A stretch of 37,616 nt of DNA from Pseudoflavonifractor sp. An184 (GTDB taxonomy: Bacteria; Bacillota; Clostridia; Oscillospirales; Oscillospiraceae): the NCBI RefSeq assembly GCF_002160305.1, contig NZ_NFKI01000032.1:1-37616 (forward strand). The letters run 5' to 3'. The translations under genes and the position numbers were made by a program. Numbering within the stretch: the first letter of the stretch is position 1; each line of letters starts with the position of its first letter. The notes beneath the pieces were generated by a model, which was not told the origin of the DNA, searched no databases, and saw only the letters and a program-made list of their open reading frames with translations. This document shows, one piece after another, positions 24,132-35,846 of this stretch.

Positions 24132-25964
24132 ATGTGTGGTATTGTCGGATTTATCGGCCGGGAGCAGGCCGCGCCCATTCTGCTGGAGGGTCTGTCCCGC
24201 CTGGAGTACCGGGGGTATGACTCCGCCGGCCTGGCGGTGTACGACCGGGAGAAGGGACTCCAGGTGGTGAAGGCCAAGGGACGGCTTCAGGTGCTCCGTG
24301 ATTTGACGGACGGGGGGGCCAAGGTGCCCGGGACTATGGGTCTGGGCCACACCCGCTGGGCCACCCACGGGGCGCCCAACGATGAGAACGCCCACCCCCA
24401 GGTGAGCCAGTCCGGGCGCATCGCGGTGGTCCACAATGGGATCATCGAGAACTACGGGGAGCTGAAGAGCTTCCTGGAGGCCAAGGGGGTGGTGTTCACC
24501 TCTGAGACAGACACCGAGGTGGTGGCCCAGCTGCTGGAGTTCTACTACGCCGGGGACCTGCTGGACGCGGTCTTTAAGGTGCTCCACCGCATCGAGGGGG
24601 CCTATGCCTTGGGCATTGTCTGCGCCGATGAGCCGGATAAGCTGGTGGCGGTGCGGAAGGACTCCCCCCTGATCCTGGGGTATGGCGAGGGCTTCCAGAT
24701 GCTGGCCTCCGACGTGACGGCGGTGATCCAGTACACCCGGGAGGTGTGCTATCTGGACGACGGGGACGTGGCGGTGCTCACTCCCGGCGGGGTTCAGGTG
24801 TACGACTCCCTGGGCCAGCCGGAGGAGAAGGAGCGGTCCCATGTGGACTGGGAGATCTCCGCGGCGGAGAAGGGCGGCTATGAGCACTTCATGTTCAAGG
24901 AGATCATGGAGGAACCCAAGGCTCTGAAGGACACCATCTCCCCCCGTATCCGGGACGGGAAGGTGGTGCTGGACGACCTGACCATCACCCGGGAGGACCT
25001 GGAGGGGATGGACCGCTTTTACATCATCGCCTGCGGCTCCTCCTACCATGTGGGCATGGCCGCCAAGTATATTTTAGAGCGGCTGCTGCGCATCCCGGTG
25101 GAGGTGACCCTGGCCTCTGAGTTCCGGTACTGCCGGCCCATTGTGTCGGAGCATACCCTGGCCCTGGTCATCAGCCAGTCGGGGGAGACCATCGACACCC
25201 TGGCCGCCATGCGGGAGGCCAAGCGCCTGGGGGCCCGGCTGCTGTCCATCGTCAACGTGGTGGGCTCCACCATCGCCCGGGAGTCGGACGACGTGCTGTA
25301 CACCTGGGCCGGGCCGGAGATCGCCGTGGCCACCACCAAAGCCTACTCCACCCAGCTGGCGGTGATCTATCTGCTGGCCATCCACTTTGCCGGCCTGCTG
25401 GGCCGCATCGGCCCGGAGGAGTACCGGGAGCTGGTGGAGCAGCTCCAGCTGCTGCCCGGCAAGGCGGAGGAGATTTTGAAGCACACAGAGGAGATCCAGT
25501 ACTACGCCTCTATCTATTTCAACCACGACTCGGTGTTTTTCATCGGCCGGAACATTGATTACGCCGTGGGGCTGGAGGGCTCCCTGAAGCTGAAGGAGAT
25601 CTCCTACATCCACTCGGAGGCCTACGCCGCCGGCGAGCTGAAGCACGGCACCATCTCTCTCATCGAGGACGGCACCCTGGTGGTGGCCCTGGCCAGCTGG
25701 AATGAGCTGTTTGACAAGCTGATGAGCAATGTGAAGGAGGTCAAGGCCCGGGGGGCCGACGTGATCGGCATTGCCACCGAGAGCCATAAGGCCGCCCTGG
25801 CCGCCCTGGTGGACAGCGCCCTTTCCATCCCCGACATTCACCCCATGTTCCTGCCCTCTCTGGAGGTCATCCCCATGCAGCTGTTTGCCTACTATGTGGC
25901 CCTCATGCGGGGCTGCGACATCGACAAGCCCCGGAATTTGGCCAAGAGCGTCACTGTGGAGTGA
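24132..25964 (+). CDS. glmS: glutamine--fructose-6-phosphate aminotransferase (isomerizing)
   Basis: GlmS makes glucosamine-6-phosphate from fructose-6-phosphate and glutamine, the first committed step to UDP-GlcNAc for peptidoglycan. The 610-residue protein starts MCGIVGFIG; Cys2 becomes the N-terminal nucleophile of the glutaminase domain (1-240), which shows LEYRGYDSAGLAVYD and HTRWATHG. Two SIS domains follow, with ISQSGETIDT, ATTKAYSTQ and the C-terminal NLAKSVTVE. The ATG behind TTAGGAGG is certain; the frame runs open upstream only because it crosses the ribozyme. It is controlled by the ribozyme just upstream. Confidence 0.98.
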   Translation: MCGIVGFIGREQAAPILLEGLSRLEYRGYDSAGLAVYDREKGLQVVKAKGRLQVLRDLTDGGAKVPGTMGLGHTRWATHGAPNDENAHPQVSQSGRIAVVHNGIIENYGELKSFLEAKGVVFTSETDTEVVAQLLEFYYAGDLLDAVFKVLHRIEGAYALGIVCADEPDKLVAVRKDSPLILGYGEGFQMLASDVTAVIQYTREVCYLDDGDVAVLTPGGVQVYDSLGQPEEKERSHVDWEISAAEKGGYEHFMFKEIMEEPKALKDTISPRIRDGKVVLDDLTITREDLEGMDRFYIIACGSSYHVGMAAKYILERLLRIPVEVTLASEFRYCRPIVSEHTLALVISQSGETIDTLAAMREAKRLGARLLSIVNVVGSTIARESDDVLYTWAGPEIAVATTKAYSTQLAVIYLLAIHFAGLLGRIGPEEYRELVEQLQLLPGKAEEILKHTEEIQYYASIYFNHDSVFFIGRNIDYAVGLEGSLKLKEISYIHSEAYAAGELKHGTISLIEDGTLVVALASWNELFDKLMSNVKEVKARGADVIGIATESHKAALAALVDSALSIPDIHPMFLPSLEVIPMQLFAYYVALMRGCDIDKPRNLAKSVTVE

Positions 25965-25995
25965 TGCGCGCCTTTCAGAACAAGTCCAAGGCCCG

Positions 25996-26028
25996 CCGCC
26001 GTCTGCTGATGCAGACGGCGGTTTTTTT
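25996..26028 (+). terminator. intrinsic terminator of glmS
   Basis: CCGCCGTCTGC (25996-26006) pairs with GCAGACGGCGG (26011-26021), followed by seven T. Confidence 0.92.
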
Positions 26029-26199
26029 ACGAGGGAGCAGCGGTGTTTTTGTTGGGCCGGAGTAAAAAAAGACCTGCCTGCGCACACTGTATCCGGCGAG
26101 GAAGGGGAGAAAGCATGAGGAAAACACCGGAAATATTTGAATAGACGCGGGAAAAAGACATAAATTTTGGATAAACTTTAAAAAGAAATCAGAATCTCC

Positions 26200-26228
26200 T
26201 TGCTTTTTTCTGTGACTTCGCCTAGAAT
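26200..26228 (+). promoter_or_regulatory. promoter of the V-type ATPase operon
   Basis: TTGCTT (26200-26205) and TAGAAT (26223-26228) are 17 bases apart, 54 bases before the first gene of the operon. Confidence 0.7.
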
Positions 26229-26282
26229 GAAGGTAACAGGCATAAAGATTGCATAAATTCCTGGATTAAGGCGGTGACGTTT

Positions 26283-26594
26283 ATGGCGGTAGAGGCAATT
26301 CAAGCGGTGACCGAGTTGGAGGAGCGTGTGAAGAAGCAGAAGGAGGCCGCGGCGGTTCAGAACAAGCAGCGGCTTCTGGAGGCCCAGCGGGCCGCACGCC
26401 TTCTGGTGGAGCAGTCCCGCCAGCAGGCGGAGGGGGAGGCGCGGCAGAAGATGGCCCAGGCGGAGGCCCAGGCCGCGGAGTGGACCCAGGGCGTTCTGGA
26501 CCAGGCCAAGCAGGAGTGTGAGGCGTTAAAGACGCAGGCGCGCGGCCGGCTGTCTGAGGCGGCCGCCTTTCTGGTGGAAAAGGTTGTGAACTGA
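26283..26594 (+). CDS. V-type ATPase subunit G/H (peripheral stalk)
   Basis: This 103-residue protein is almost entirely coiled coil, rich in Ala, Gln, Glu and Arg (KKQKEAAAVQNKQRLLEAQR onward). It matches AhaH / NtpF-type stalk subunits, which pair with subunit E to form the peripheral stalk. The ATG at 26283 follows GGCGGTGA; a GTG nine bases earlier is possible. The stop codon directly abuts the ATG of subunit I, implying translational coupling. First position in the operon is usual for this subunit. Confidence 0.85.
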   Translation: MAVEAIQAVTELEERVKKQKEAAAVQNKQRLLEAQRAARLLVEQSRQQAEGEARQKMAQAEAQAAEWTQGVLDQAKQECEALKTQARGRLSEAAAFLVEKVVN

Positions 26595-29085
<2,491 letters not shown>

Positions 29086-29097
29086 TGAGGTGAGCCC

Positions 29098-29793
29098 ATG
29101 GACGGAATGGAAAAAATTACGGCCCGCATCCAGGAGGACGCGGACCGGGAGATCGCGGCCATGAACGCCCAGACCGACGGGCAGATCGCCGCCCTCCAGG
29201 CCCAGGCTCAGGCCCAGGCGGAGCAGGAGCGCCAGACGATCCTCGCCCGGGGCCAGCGTGCGGCGGCGGAGCGCCTGGAGCGCCTAAAATCCGCGGCTCA
29301 GATGGAGCGGCGGAAGCTGGAACTGGCCGCCAAGCAGGAGGTCCTGTCCGAGGCCTTTGACCAGGCGCTGGAGCGGCTGTGCACCCTCCCCGACGAGGAG
29401 TACATCCAGCTCCTCACCGCCCTGGTGCTCCGGGCGGTGACCACCGGGCGGGAGCAGCTCATCTTCTCCCAGAAGGACCGCAGCCGCATCGGCAAGGCGG
29501 TGGTGGTGGCCGCCAACGAGGCTCTGGTGAAGGAGGTGGCCCCCGAGCTGCCCGACTCCCTCACCGACTCCAAGGTGGGGGCCTTCCTGGGCAAGATGGT
29601 GAACAGCGCCACCGCCCAGATTACGGGCACCGGCCTTTTGACCCTGTCGGAGGAGACCCGGCCCATCCGGGGCGGATTTATCCTGGTGGACGGCCCGGTG
29701 GAGGTCAACTGCTCCTTCGAGGCCATGCTCCGCCTCCAGCGGGAGAAGCTGGAGAAGCCGGCGGCGGAAATCCTGTTTGGAGATAGGAGATAG
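29098..29793 (+). CDS. ntpE: V-type ATPase subunit E (peripheral stalk)
   Basis: This 231-residue protein has a long N-terminal coiled coil (residues 1-90, rich in Gln/Ala/Glu) and a globular C-terminal domain with EEYIQLLTALVLRAV and GGFILVDGPVEVNCSFE, as expected for subunit E that contacts the catalytic head. The ATG follows GAGGTGAGCCC. The last four codons (GDRR) and the stop are encoded by the end of an inserted inverted-repeat element that begins near 29781, so the original C-terminus has been replaced by a few residues. Confidence 0.93.
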   Translation: MDGMEKITARIQEDADREIAAMNAQTDGQIAALQAQAQAQAEQERQTILARGQRAAAERLERLKSAAQMERRKLELAAKQEVLSEAFDQALERLCTLPDEEYIQLLTALVLRAVTTGREQLIFSQKDRSRIGKAVVVAANEALVKEVAPELPDSLTDSKVGAFLGKMVNSATAQITGTGLLTLSEETRPIRGGFILVDGPVEVNCSFEAMLRLQREKLEKPAAEILFGDRR

Positions 29794-29952
29794 AAGATAG
29801 GAGATAGGAGTTTAAAAATGCCCGCAAGGAGGAGACTGTTTTCTGTCTTAGGATTCCACGCAGGGAAACAGTGGACAAGGCAATGGCTTGACCGTAACCA
29901 GGGGCGTGGAGGAGAGAAATATCTCATCACTCCTATCTCCTAACTCCTATCT
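29781..29952. repeat. 172-bp inverted-repeat element between ntpE and ntpC
   Basis: The left edge has repeated AGATAGGAG units (29781-29810) and the right edge CTCCTATCT units (29930-29952), forming imperfect inverted ends. The inside has no gene. The left end overlaps the 3' end of ntpE and supplies its stop codon. The element resembles a non-autonomous MITE; no transposase is present. Confidence 0.75.
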
Positions 29953-29970
29953 GAAAGAAGGGGTGGTATT

Positions 29971-30969
29971 TTGTCCCGCAAAAAAGATACGGATTATCTG
30001 ACGATTTCGGCCCGCATCCACGCTATGGAGAACCGGATGCTCACCCGGGAGCGCATGGACCGGATGATCGACGCCCGGGACGAGGGGGAAGCCCTGAAGG
30101 TCCTCTCCGAGTGCGGTTACGGCGGCACGGACGGCGTCTCCGGCCAGAGCCTGGAGGGGCTGCTGGCCCAGGCCCGGGCGGAGACCTTTGGGGAGATCCG
30201 GGGGGCGGTCCCCGACCCCAGGGTTGCCGAAGTGTTTCAGATGAAGTACGACTACCACAACGCCAAGACCCTGGTGAAGGGAGAGACCATGGGGGCAGAT
30301 GCCAGCCGGCTCCTTTCGCCCGGCGGCCGGTACGCCCCTGAGTTGCTGGCGGACGGGTATCAAAAGGAAAACTTGTCCGGGGTGAGCCCCGCCTTTCAGC
30401 GGGCGGTCCAAGAGGCGCGGACCATTTTGAAGGAGACGGGGGACCCCCAGCGCTCCGACGTGGCCCTGGACCGGGCCTGCTTCGGGGAGATGGCCCAGCT
30501 GGCGAAGGACTGCAAGAGCGCCTTCCTGGAGGGCTATGTGCGTCTGTGTATCGACGCGGCCAACCTGCGCACCGCCGTCCGGGTGTCCCGGATGGAGAAG
30601 GGGAGCGATTTCCTCCTCCAGGTGCTGCTGCCCGGGGGCAATGTGTCGGAAAAGACCCTGTCCGCCGCCCGGGGGGAGGATCTGGGCAGTCTGTTCCAGA
30701 CCGGCCCCCTGGCCAAGGCCGCCGAGCTGGGAGCCAAGGCGGCCCGTCCGGCGGGAGGGCCCCTCACCGCCTTTGAACGGGAGTGCGACAACGCCGTCAC
30801 CCGGTACGTCTCCGACGCCAAGCGGGTCCCCTTCGGGGAGGAGACGGTGATCGCCTACCTGTACGCCAAGGAGGCGGAGCTCACCGCCATCCGCACCATC
30901 CTGGCCTCCCGGCGGGCGGGCCTGGACGGGGCCGCCATTCGGGAGCGGCTGCGGGAGACCTATGTGTAA
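29971..30969 (+). CDS. ntpC: V-type ATPase subunit C (central stalk adaptor)
   Basis: This 332-residue subunit connects the central stalk to the rotor ring. Family similarity is seen at YLTISARIHAMENRMLT, DYHNAKTLVKGE, and the C-terminal YLYAKEAELTAIRTILASRR. It begins with TTG, which is the only start near the AAGGGGTGG ribosome site and directly precedes the conserved N-terminus. The inserted element upstream now separates it from ntpE by 177 bases, which is unusual in this otherwise compact operon. Confidence 0.92.
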   Translation: MSRKKDTDYLTISARIHAMENRMLTRERMDRMIDARDEGEALKVLSECGYGGTDGVSGQSLEGLLAQARAETFGEIRGAVPDPRVAEVFQMKYDYHNAKTLVKGETMGADASRLLSPGGRYAPELLADGYQKENLSGVSPAFQRAVQEARTILKETGDPQRSDVALDRACFGEMAQLAKDCKSAFLEGYVRLCIDAANLRTAVRVSRMEKGSDFLLQVLLPGGNVSEKTLSAARGEDLGSLFQTGPLAKAAELGAKAARPAGGPLTAFERECDNAVTRYVSDAKRVPFGEETVIAYLYAKEAELTAIRTILASRRAGLDGAAIRERLRETYV

Positions 30970-30984
30970 CGGAGGTGGAGGAAG

Positions 30985-31293
30985 ATGTACCGAATCGGCG
31001 TCATCGGGGACCGGGACAGCGTCCTGGGCTTCCAGGCCCTGGGTCTGGAGGTGTGCCCCGCGGAGACTGCGGAGGAGGCCCGGCAGGCCCTCCACCGCAT
31101 GGCGAAGGAGAATTTCGCCATCCTCTACCTCACCGAGCAGCTGGCCGCTCAGCTCCAGCCGGAGATCGCCCAGTATCAGGACGCCCTCACCCCGGCCATC
31201 ATTCTGATCCCGGGCAAGGAGGGTTCCCTGGGCATTGGGATGGCCAACATCAAGACCGCCGTGGAGCGGGCGGTGGGAGCGGATATTCTCTAG
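30985..31293 (+). CDS. ntpG: V-type ATPase subunit F (central stalk)
   Basis: This 102-residue Rossmann-like protein (AtpF; NtpG in E. hirae) binds subunit D in the central rotor. Signatures are MYRIGVIGDRDSVLGFQALG, FAILYLTEQLA and the C-terminal GMANIKTAVERAVGADIL. The ATG follows GGAGGTGGAGG. The stop is at the start of a chain of hairpins. Confidence 0.93.
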   Translation: MYRIGVIGDRDSVLGFQALGLEVCPAETAEEARQALHRMAKENFAILYLTEQLAAQLQPEIAQYQDALTPAIILIPGKEGSLGIGMANIKTAVERAVGADIL

Positions 31294-31550
31294 GGGGGAC
31301 TGCGTCCTCCTAGATACGAAGGCGGTTCCCAAGGAAACCGCCTTCGATACCCCCCTCACCCGCGCACGGCGCGGGTGGTGGACCAACCGTGGCGGAGCAA
31401 GCAGTGGTGTGCTGCGTAGGCGCACAAGGTGGATCGCCCCGCAGGGGCAAGAGAGGGCACCCTGGGGTGTGTCCTGCTCCGCACGAATTGAAATTTCTTT
31501 CACGCCGGGCGTGAAACCAGGGGCGTTGCCCCTGGACCCCGCTTTGGGGG
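31290..31550. repeat. hairpin-chain repeat between ntpG and ntpA
   Basis: At least seven hairpins are packed into about 260 bases: CGAAGGCGGTT/AACCGCCTTCG (near 31318-31346), CACCCGCGC/GCGCGGGTG (31357-31377), GCAG/CTGC (near 31411), GCCCC/GGGGC with loop GCA (31436-31448), TTTCACGC/GCGTGAAA (31498-31516), CCAGGGGC/GCCCCTGG (31517-31535) and CCCC/GGGG (near 31538). None has a U-run, so the operon should be read through. It has no coding features and looks like an inserted repeat. Confidence 0.75.
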
Positions 31551-31581
31551 CCGGTGTGCGGCAGAAAGAAGGTAACAGCCT

Positions 31582-33354
31582 ATGGGAAAGATCGTAAAAG
31601 TTTCCGGCCCGCTGGTGGTGGCCACGGGGATGCAGGAGGCCAACATGGCCGACGTGGTCCGGGTGGGGGAGCAGCGCCTTATCGGCGAGATCCTGAACAT
31701 GACCGGGGACGCGGCCTCCATCCAGGTGTATGAGGAGACCTCCGGCCTGGGCCCCGGGGCGGAGGTGGTCACCACCGGCGCCCCCCTGTCCGTGGAGCTG
31801 GGTCCCGGCCTCATCGAAAATATCTACGACGGCATTCAGCGCCCCCTGGAGGTCATCCGGGAGGTGAGCGGAAGCAACAACCTGCCCCGGGGCGTGGAGG
31901 TGCCCGCCCTGGACCGGGAGAAGAAGTGGGAGTTCACCCCCGTGGTGAAGCCGGGGGACCAGGTCACCGGCGGCGACGTACTGGGAACCGTGCAGGAGAC
32001 CGACTCCATTCTCCACAAGATCATGCTGCCCCCCAGGATGAAGGGGACCATCGTGTCCATCCAGAGCGGCTCCTTTACCGTGACCGAGCCGGTCTATGTG
32101 CTCCAGCGGGAGGACGGCTTCCAGGTGGAGCTGCCCATGATGCAGAAGTGGCCCGTCCGTGTGGGCCGGCCCTATAAGCATAAGTATCCCCCCACGATCC
32201 CCCTCCAGTCGGGACAGCGGATCGTGGACACCTTCTTCCCGGTGGCCAAGGGGGGCACCGCCGCCATCCCCGGCCCCTTCGGTTCGGGCAAGACGGTGAT
32301 GCAGCACGCCCTGGCCAAGTGGTCGGACGTGGACCTGGTGGTCTACATCGGCTGCGGCGAGCGGGGCAACGAGATGACCGACGTGCTCCGGGAGTTCCCC
32401 GAACTGGTGGACCCCCGCACAGGCCAGTCCCTGATGAAGCGGACGGTGCTCATCGCCAACACCTCCGACATGCCGGTGGCCGCCCGGGAGGCGTCCATCT
32501 ACACCGGCATCACCATCGCCGAGTACTTTAGGGACATGGGCTACGCCGTGGCCGTCATCGCCGACTCCACCTCCCGGTGGGCCGAGGCTTTACGCGAGAT
32601 GTCCGGCCGTCTGGAGGAGATGCCCGGCGAGGAGGGCTACCCCGCCTATTTGAGCTCCCGCCTGGCCCAGTTCTACGAGCGGGCGGGCGCCGTGTCCTGC
32701 CTGGGCTCGGACGACCGCCGGGGCAGCCTCACCGCCGTAGGGGCCGTGTCGCCCCCGGGCGGCGACTTGTCGGAGCCCGTATCCCAGGCCACTATGCGCA
32801 TCGTCAAGGTGTTCTGGGCTCTGGACTCCTCCCTGGCCTACCGCCGCCACTTCCCCGCCATCAACTGGCTCAACTCCTACTCCCTGTACCTGGACAGCCT
32901 GAAGCCCTGGTACGACGAGCATCTGGGCAAGGAGTTCCTCCAGAACCGGGAGTGGGCCATGGGGGTCCTCCAGGAGGAGGCCAACCTGAACGAGATCGTC
33001 CAGCTGGTGGGCAAGGACTCCCTGTCCGCGGGGGACCAGATCACCCTGGAGACCGCCAAAATGATTCGGGAGGACTTCCTCCAGCAGAACTCCTTCGTGG
33101 ACATCGACTCCTATTCGGAGTACGACCGGCAGGCCCGCATGCTCTCCCTGATCCGGGAGTACGACAGCCGGTGCCGGGCCGCCTCGGAGCGGGGCGGCGC
33201 CATCGCCGACCTGTTCAACATCCCCGTGCGGGAGAAGATCGGCCGGGCCAAGTCGGTGCCCGCCGGCGAGTACCGGGAGGCCTACGCCGCCATGGACCGG
33301 GAGATGGAGGAGGAGCTTGAGGCCGCCGCCCAGAAGGGAGAGAGTGCGCTATGA
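31582..33354 (+). CDS. ntpA: V-type ATPase subunit A (catalytic)
   Basis: This 590-residue subunit hydrolyses or makes ATP. The P-loop GPFGSGKT lies near residue 231. The non-homologous insert typical of A subunits (about 115-190), [11 protein letters not shown], the [14 protein letters not shown] motif and the C-terminal LINKER region are present. The ATG follows AAAGAAGG and the gene begins right after the hairpin chain. It overlaps ntpB by four bases (ATGA), implying translational coupling. Confidence 0.98.
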   Translation: MGKIVKVSGPLVVATGMQEANMADVVRVGEQRLIGEILNMTGDAASIQVYEETSGLGPGAEVVTTGAPLSVELGPGLIENIYDGIQRPLEVIREVSGSNNLPRGVEVPALDREKKWEFTPVVKPGDQVTGGDVLGTVQETDSILHKIMLPPRMKGTIVSIQSGSFTVTEPVYVLQREDGFQVELPMMQKWPVRVGRPYKHKYPPTIPLQSGQRIVDTFFPVAKGGTAAIPGPFGSGKTVMQHALAKWSDVDLVVYIGCGERGNEMTDVLREFPELVDPRTGQSLMKRTVLIANTSDMPVAAREASIYTGITIAEYFRDMGYAVAVIADSTSRWAEALREMSGRLEEMPGEEGYPAYLSSRLAQFYERAGAVSCLGSDDRRGSLTAVGAVSPPGGDLSEPVSQATMRIVKVFWALDSSLAYRRHFPAINWLNSYSLYLDSLKPWYDEHLGKEFLQNREWAMGVLQEEANLNEIVQLVGKDSLSAGDQITLETAKMIREDFLQQNSFVDIDSYSEYDRQARMLSLIREYDSRCRAASERGGAIADLFNIPVREKIGRAKSVPAGEYREAYAAMDREMEEELEAAAQKGESAL

Positions 33355-34784
33355 TCCGGGAATATAAGACGATTCAGGAGATCTCCGGCCCGCTGATGGT
33401 GGTGGACCGGGTCCGGGGGGTCACCTATGACGAGCTGGGGGAGATCGAACTCAGCGACGGCACCGTCCGCCGGTGCCAGGTGCTGGAGGTCAACGGAGAC
33501 ACCGCCGTGGTCCAGCTCTTTGAGAACTCCGCCGGCATCAACCTGGCGGAATCGAAAATCCGATTCCTGGGGCACCCCCTCCAGCTGGGGGTGTCCGGGG
33601 ATATGCTGGGCCGGGTGTTCAACGGCATGGGCGAGCCCATCGACGGCGGCCCCGCCATCCTGGCCGACGAGTACCGGGACATCAACGGCCTGGCCATGAA
33701 CCCCGCCGCCCGGAACTACCCCAACGAGTTTATCCAGACGGGCATCTCCACCATCGACGGGCTGAACACCCTGGTGCGGGGCCAGAAGCTGCCCATTTTC
33801 TCCGGCTCCGGCCTGCCCCACGCCGCCCTGGCCGCCCAGATCGCCCGGCAGGCCAAGGTGCTGGACGGGCCGGCATCTTCCCATAGTGAAGATGCCGCCA
33901 TCCGCCCCGCTGAAAGCGGAGCGGGGGCGTCCAACTTCGCCGTGGTCTTTGCCGCCATCGGCATCACCTTTGAGGAGTCCGAGTTCTTCGTCCAGGAGTT
34001 CCGCCGCACCGGCGCCATCGACCGCACCGTGCTGTTCACCAACCTGGCCAACGACCCGGCGGTGGAGCGCATCGCCACCCCCCGCATGGCCCTGACGGCG
34101 GCGGAGTACCTGGCCTTTGAGAAGAATATGCACGTGCTGGTCATCATGACCGACATCACCAACTACGCCGAGGCGCTGCGAGAGGTCTCCGCCGCCAAGA
34201 AGGAGGTCCCCGGCCGCCGGGGCTATCCGGGCTATCTGTACACCAACCTGGCCACCCTGTACGAGCGGGCGGGCCGTCAGATGGGCAAGGAGGGCTCCAT
34301 CACCCTCATTCCCATCCTCACCATGCCCGAGGACGACAAGACCCACCCCATCCCCGACCTCACCGGCTATATCACCGAGGGGCAGATCATCCTGTCCCGG
34401 GAGCTGTACCGGAAGGGCATCAACCCGCCCGTGGACGTGCTGCCCTCCCTGTCCCGTCTGAAGGACAAGGGCACCGGCGCGGGAAAGACCAGAGAGGACC
34501 ACTCGGGCACCATGAACCAGCTCTTTGCCGCCTACGCCACCGGAAAGGAGAACAAGGAGCTCATGTCCATCCTGGGTGAGGCCGCCCTGAGCCCCACCGA
34601 CCTGCTGTACGCCAAGTTTGCCGACGAGTTTGAAAAGCGCTACGTCTCCCAGGGCACCGACGAGAACCGGTCCATCGAGGAGACCCTGGACCTGGGCTGG
34701 GAGCTGCTCTCCATCCTGCCCCGCAGCGAGCTCAAGCGCATCAAGCCCGAGTATATCGACAAGTATCTGCCCAAGAAGGATTAA
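33351..34784 (+). CDS. ntpB: V-type ATPase subunit B
   Basis: This 477-residue non-catalytic nucleotide-binding subunit alternates with A in the head. Conserved parts include [59 protein letters not shown] and [20 protein letters not shown]. Between ARQAKVLD and NFAVVF, where relatives such as E. hirae have only about four residues (SSDD), this protein has about 23 ([14 protein letters not shown], then AESGAGAS). The DNA there is a pair of hairpins, so it is an in-frame insertion. Everything else is normal, and the protein is probably functional if the loop is exposed. Confidence 0.97.
   Translation: MIREYKTIQEISGPLMVVDRVRGVTYDELGEIELSDGTVRRCQVLEVNGDTAVVQLFENSAGINLAESKIRFLGHPLQLGVSGDMLGRVFNGMGEPIDGGPAILADEYRDINGLAMNPAARNYPNEFIQTGISTIDGLNTLVRGQKLPIFSGSGLPHAALAAQIARQAKVLDGPASSHSEDAAIRPAESGAGASNFAVVFAAIGITFEESEFFVQEFRRTGAIDRTVLFTNLANDPAVERIATPRMALTAAEYLAFEKNMHVLVIMTDITNYAEALREVSAAKKEVPGRRGYPGYLYTNLATLYERAGRQMGKEGSITLIPILTMPEDDKTHPIPDLTGYITEGQIILSRELYRKGINPPVDVLPSLSRLKDKGTGAGKTREDHSGTMNQLFAAYATGKENKELMSILGEAALSPTDLLYAKFADEFEKRYVSQGTDENRSIEETLDLGWELLSILPRSELKRIKPEYIDKYLPKKD
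33871..33927. repeat. in-frame hairpin insertion inside ntpB
   Basis: CGGCATCTTC (33871-33880) pairs with GAAGATGCCG (33888-33897), followed by CCGCT/AGCGG (33907-33919) or, alternatively, CCCCGCT/AGCGGGG (33905-33926). It keeps the reading frame and adds about 18-19 residues to a loop of subunit B near residues 173-195. Confidence 0.7.
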
Positions 34785-34797
34785 AGGGGGGATTTGA

Positions 34798-35511
34798 ATG
34801 CCTTCCACAACCATCAATCCCACCCGGATGGAGCTCACCCGGCTGAAGGGGCGGTTGAAGACCGCCCAGCGGGGCCACAAGCTGCTGAAAGACAAGCGGG
34901 ACGAGCTGATGAAGCAGTTCATGGACGTGGTGCGGGAGAACCGGGCTTTGCGGCGCCGGGTGGAGGAGGGGCTCATGCGGGCCCACGCCTCCTTCACGGT
35001 GGCCTCCGCCCTCATGTCCCCGGAGATACTGGAGCAGTCCCTCCTGTGCCCCAAGCAGAGCGTGGAGCTGGAGATGACCTTCCAGAACGTCATGTCGGTG
35101 GACGTCCCCCGGTATCAGTTCCAGACGAAGAGCCAGGACCCCGGGGAGGTCTACCCCTACGGCTTCGCCCAGACCAGCGGCGAGCTGGACGACGCGGTGG
35201 ACGCCCTGTCCCGGGTGTTTCAGGATATGCTCAAGCTGGCGGAGATCGAAAAGACCAGCCAGCTCCTGGCCCAGGAGATCGAAAAGACCCGCCGCCGGGT
35301 GAACGCCCTGGAGTATGTGAAGATCCCTCAGATGGAGGAGAGCATCCGCTACATCTCCATGAAGCTGGACGAGAACGAGCGTTCCAACACCATCCGGCTG
35401 ATGAAGGTGAAGGAACTCGTCCTGAAAGAGGCGATTGAAGACCGGAGAGCCGAAAATGCCAGAGCCGCAAGGGCTTTTGGGCCGGCCAGGGAAACGTTCC
35501 AGGAGGAATAG
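34798..35511 (+). CDS. ntpD: V-type ATPase subunit D (central stalk)
   Basis: This 237-residue antiparallel coiled-coil protein is the rotor axle. It shows the conserved N-terminus TRMELTRLKGRLKTAQRGHK with LLKDKRDEL and the C-terminal RRVNALEYVKIPQMEESIRY. The ATG follows AAAGGGGGGA. It is last in the operon and is followed by an intrinsic terminator. The C-terminal tail (ARAARAFGPARETFQEE) is family-variable. Confidence 0.96.
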   Translation: MPSTTINPTRMELTRLKGRLKTAQRGHKLLKDKRDELMKQFMDVVRENRALRRRVEEGLMRAHASFTVASALMSPEILEQSLLCPKQSVELEMTFQNVMSVDVPRYQFQTKSQDPGEVYPYGFAQTSGELDDAVDALSRVFQDMLKLAEIEKTSQLLAQEIEKTRRRVNALEYVKIPQMEESIRYISMKLDENERSNTIRLMKVKELVLKEAIEDRRAENARAARAFGPARETFQEE

Positions 35512-35547
35512 GAATCAGTTTTGCCGTTTCCATGGAAATCCAACGCG

Positions 35548-35587
35548 GAAAAGGTGCTGTCTGGGATAAACCAAACAGCACCTTTTC
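35548..35587 (+). terminator. intrinsic terminator of the V-ATPase operon
   Basis: GAAAAGGTGCTGT (35548-35560) pairs with ACAGCACCTTTTC (35575-35587). The A/T-rich base of the stem supplies the U-run, and the symmetry would let it work in both directions, for instance for the lipoprotein gene as well. Confidence 0.85.
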
Positions 35588-35629
35588 TGCGTAGAATAAG
35601 CAACGATGTTGCACCTGAAAAAACAGTAA

Positions 35630-35818
35630 CAGGAAGAAGAAGGAGCCATTCTTTGCTCAGCCGGAGCACTGCCATACAACATCGGCGCAGGTTGGTTTGT
35701 GAGGACAGTATTCCATCAAAGCTGGATTCAGCGGAAGAAAGCGGCTGCTTTTCACCATCCAAATGCCCCTAAGCTGTCAAAGCAGTTAAAGAAGCATTAT
35801 TATGCGGCTAAACAATGA
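35630..35818 (+). pseudogene. possible remnant of an unknown gene's 3' end
   Basis: A stop-free frame of 62 codons without a start codon ends with a protein-like tail: PYNIGAGWFVRTVFHQSW, then HHPNAPKLSKQLKKHYYAAK, stop at 35816-35818. Codon use is plausible and composition is unlike the repeats. I do not recognise the family. It could also be chance. Confidence 0.3.
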
Positions 35819-35846
35819 AAGATTGTGAAAATACCTGGGGCTCCGC

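Noticed and set aside
26115-26144. a nine-codon frame (MRKTPEIFE) behind a good ribosome site
   Set aside because: It lies upstream of the V-ATPase promoter and after the glmS terminator, so there is no evidence that it is transcribed; too short to judge.
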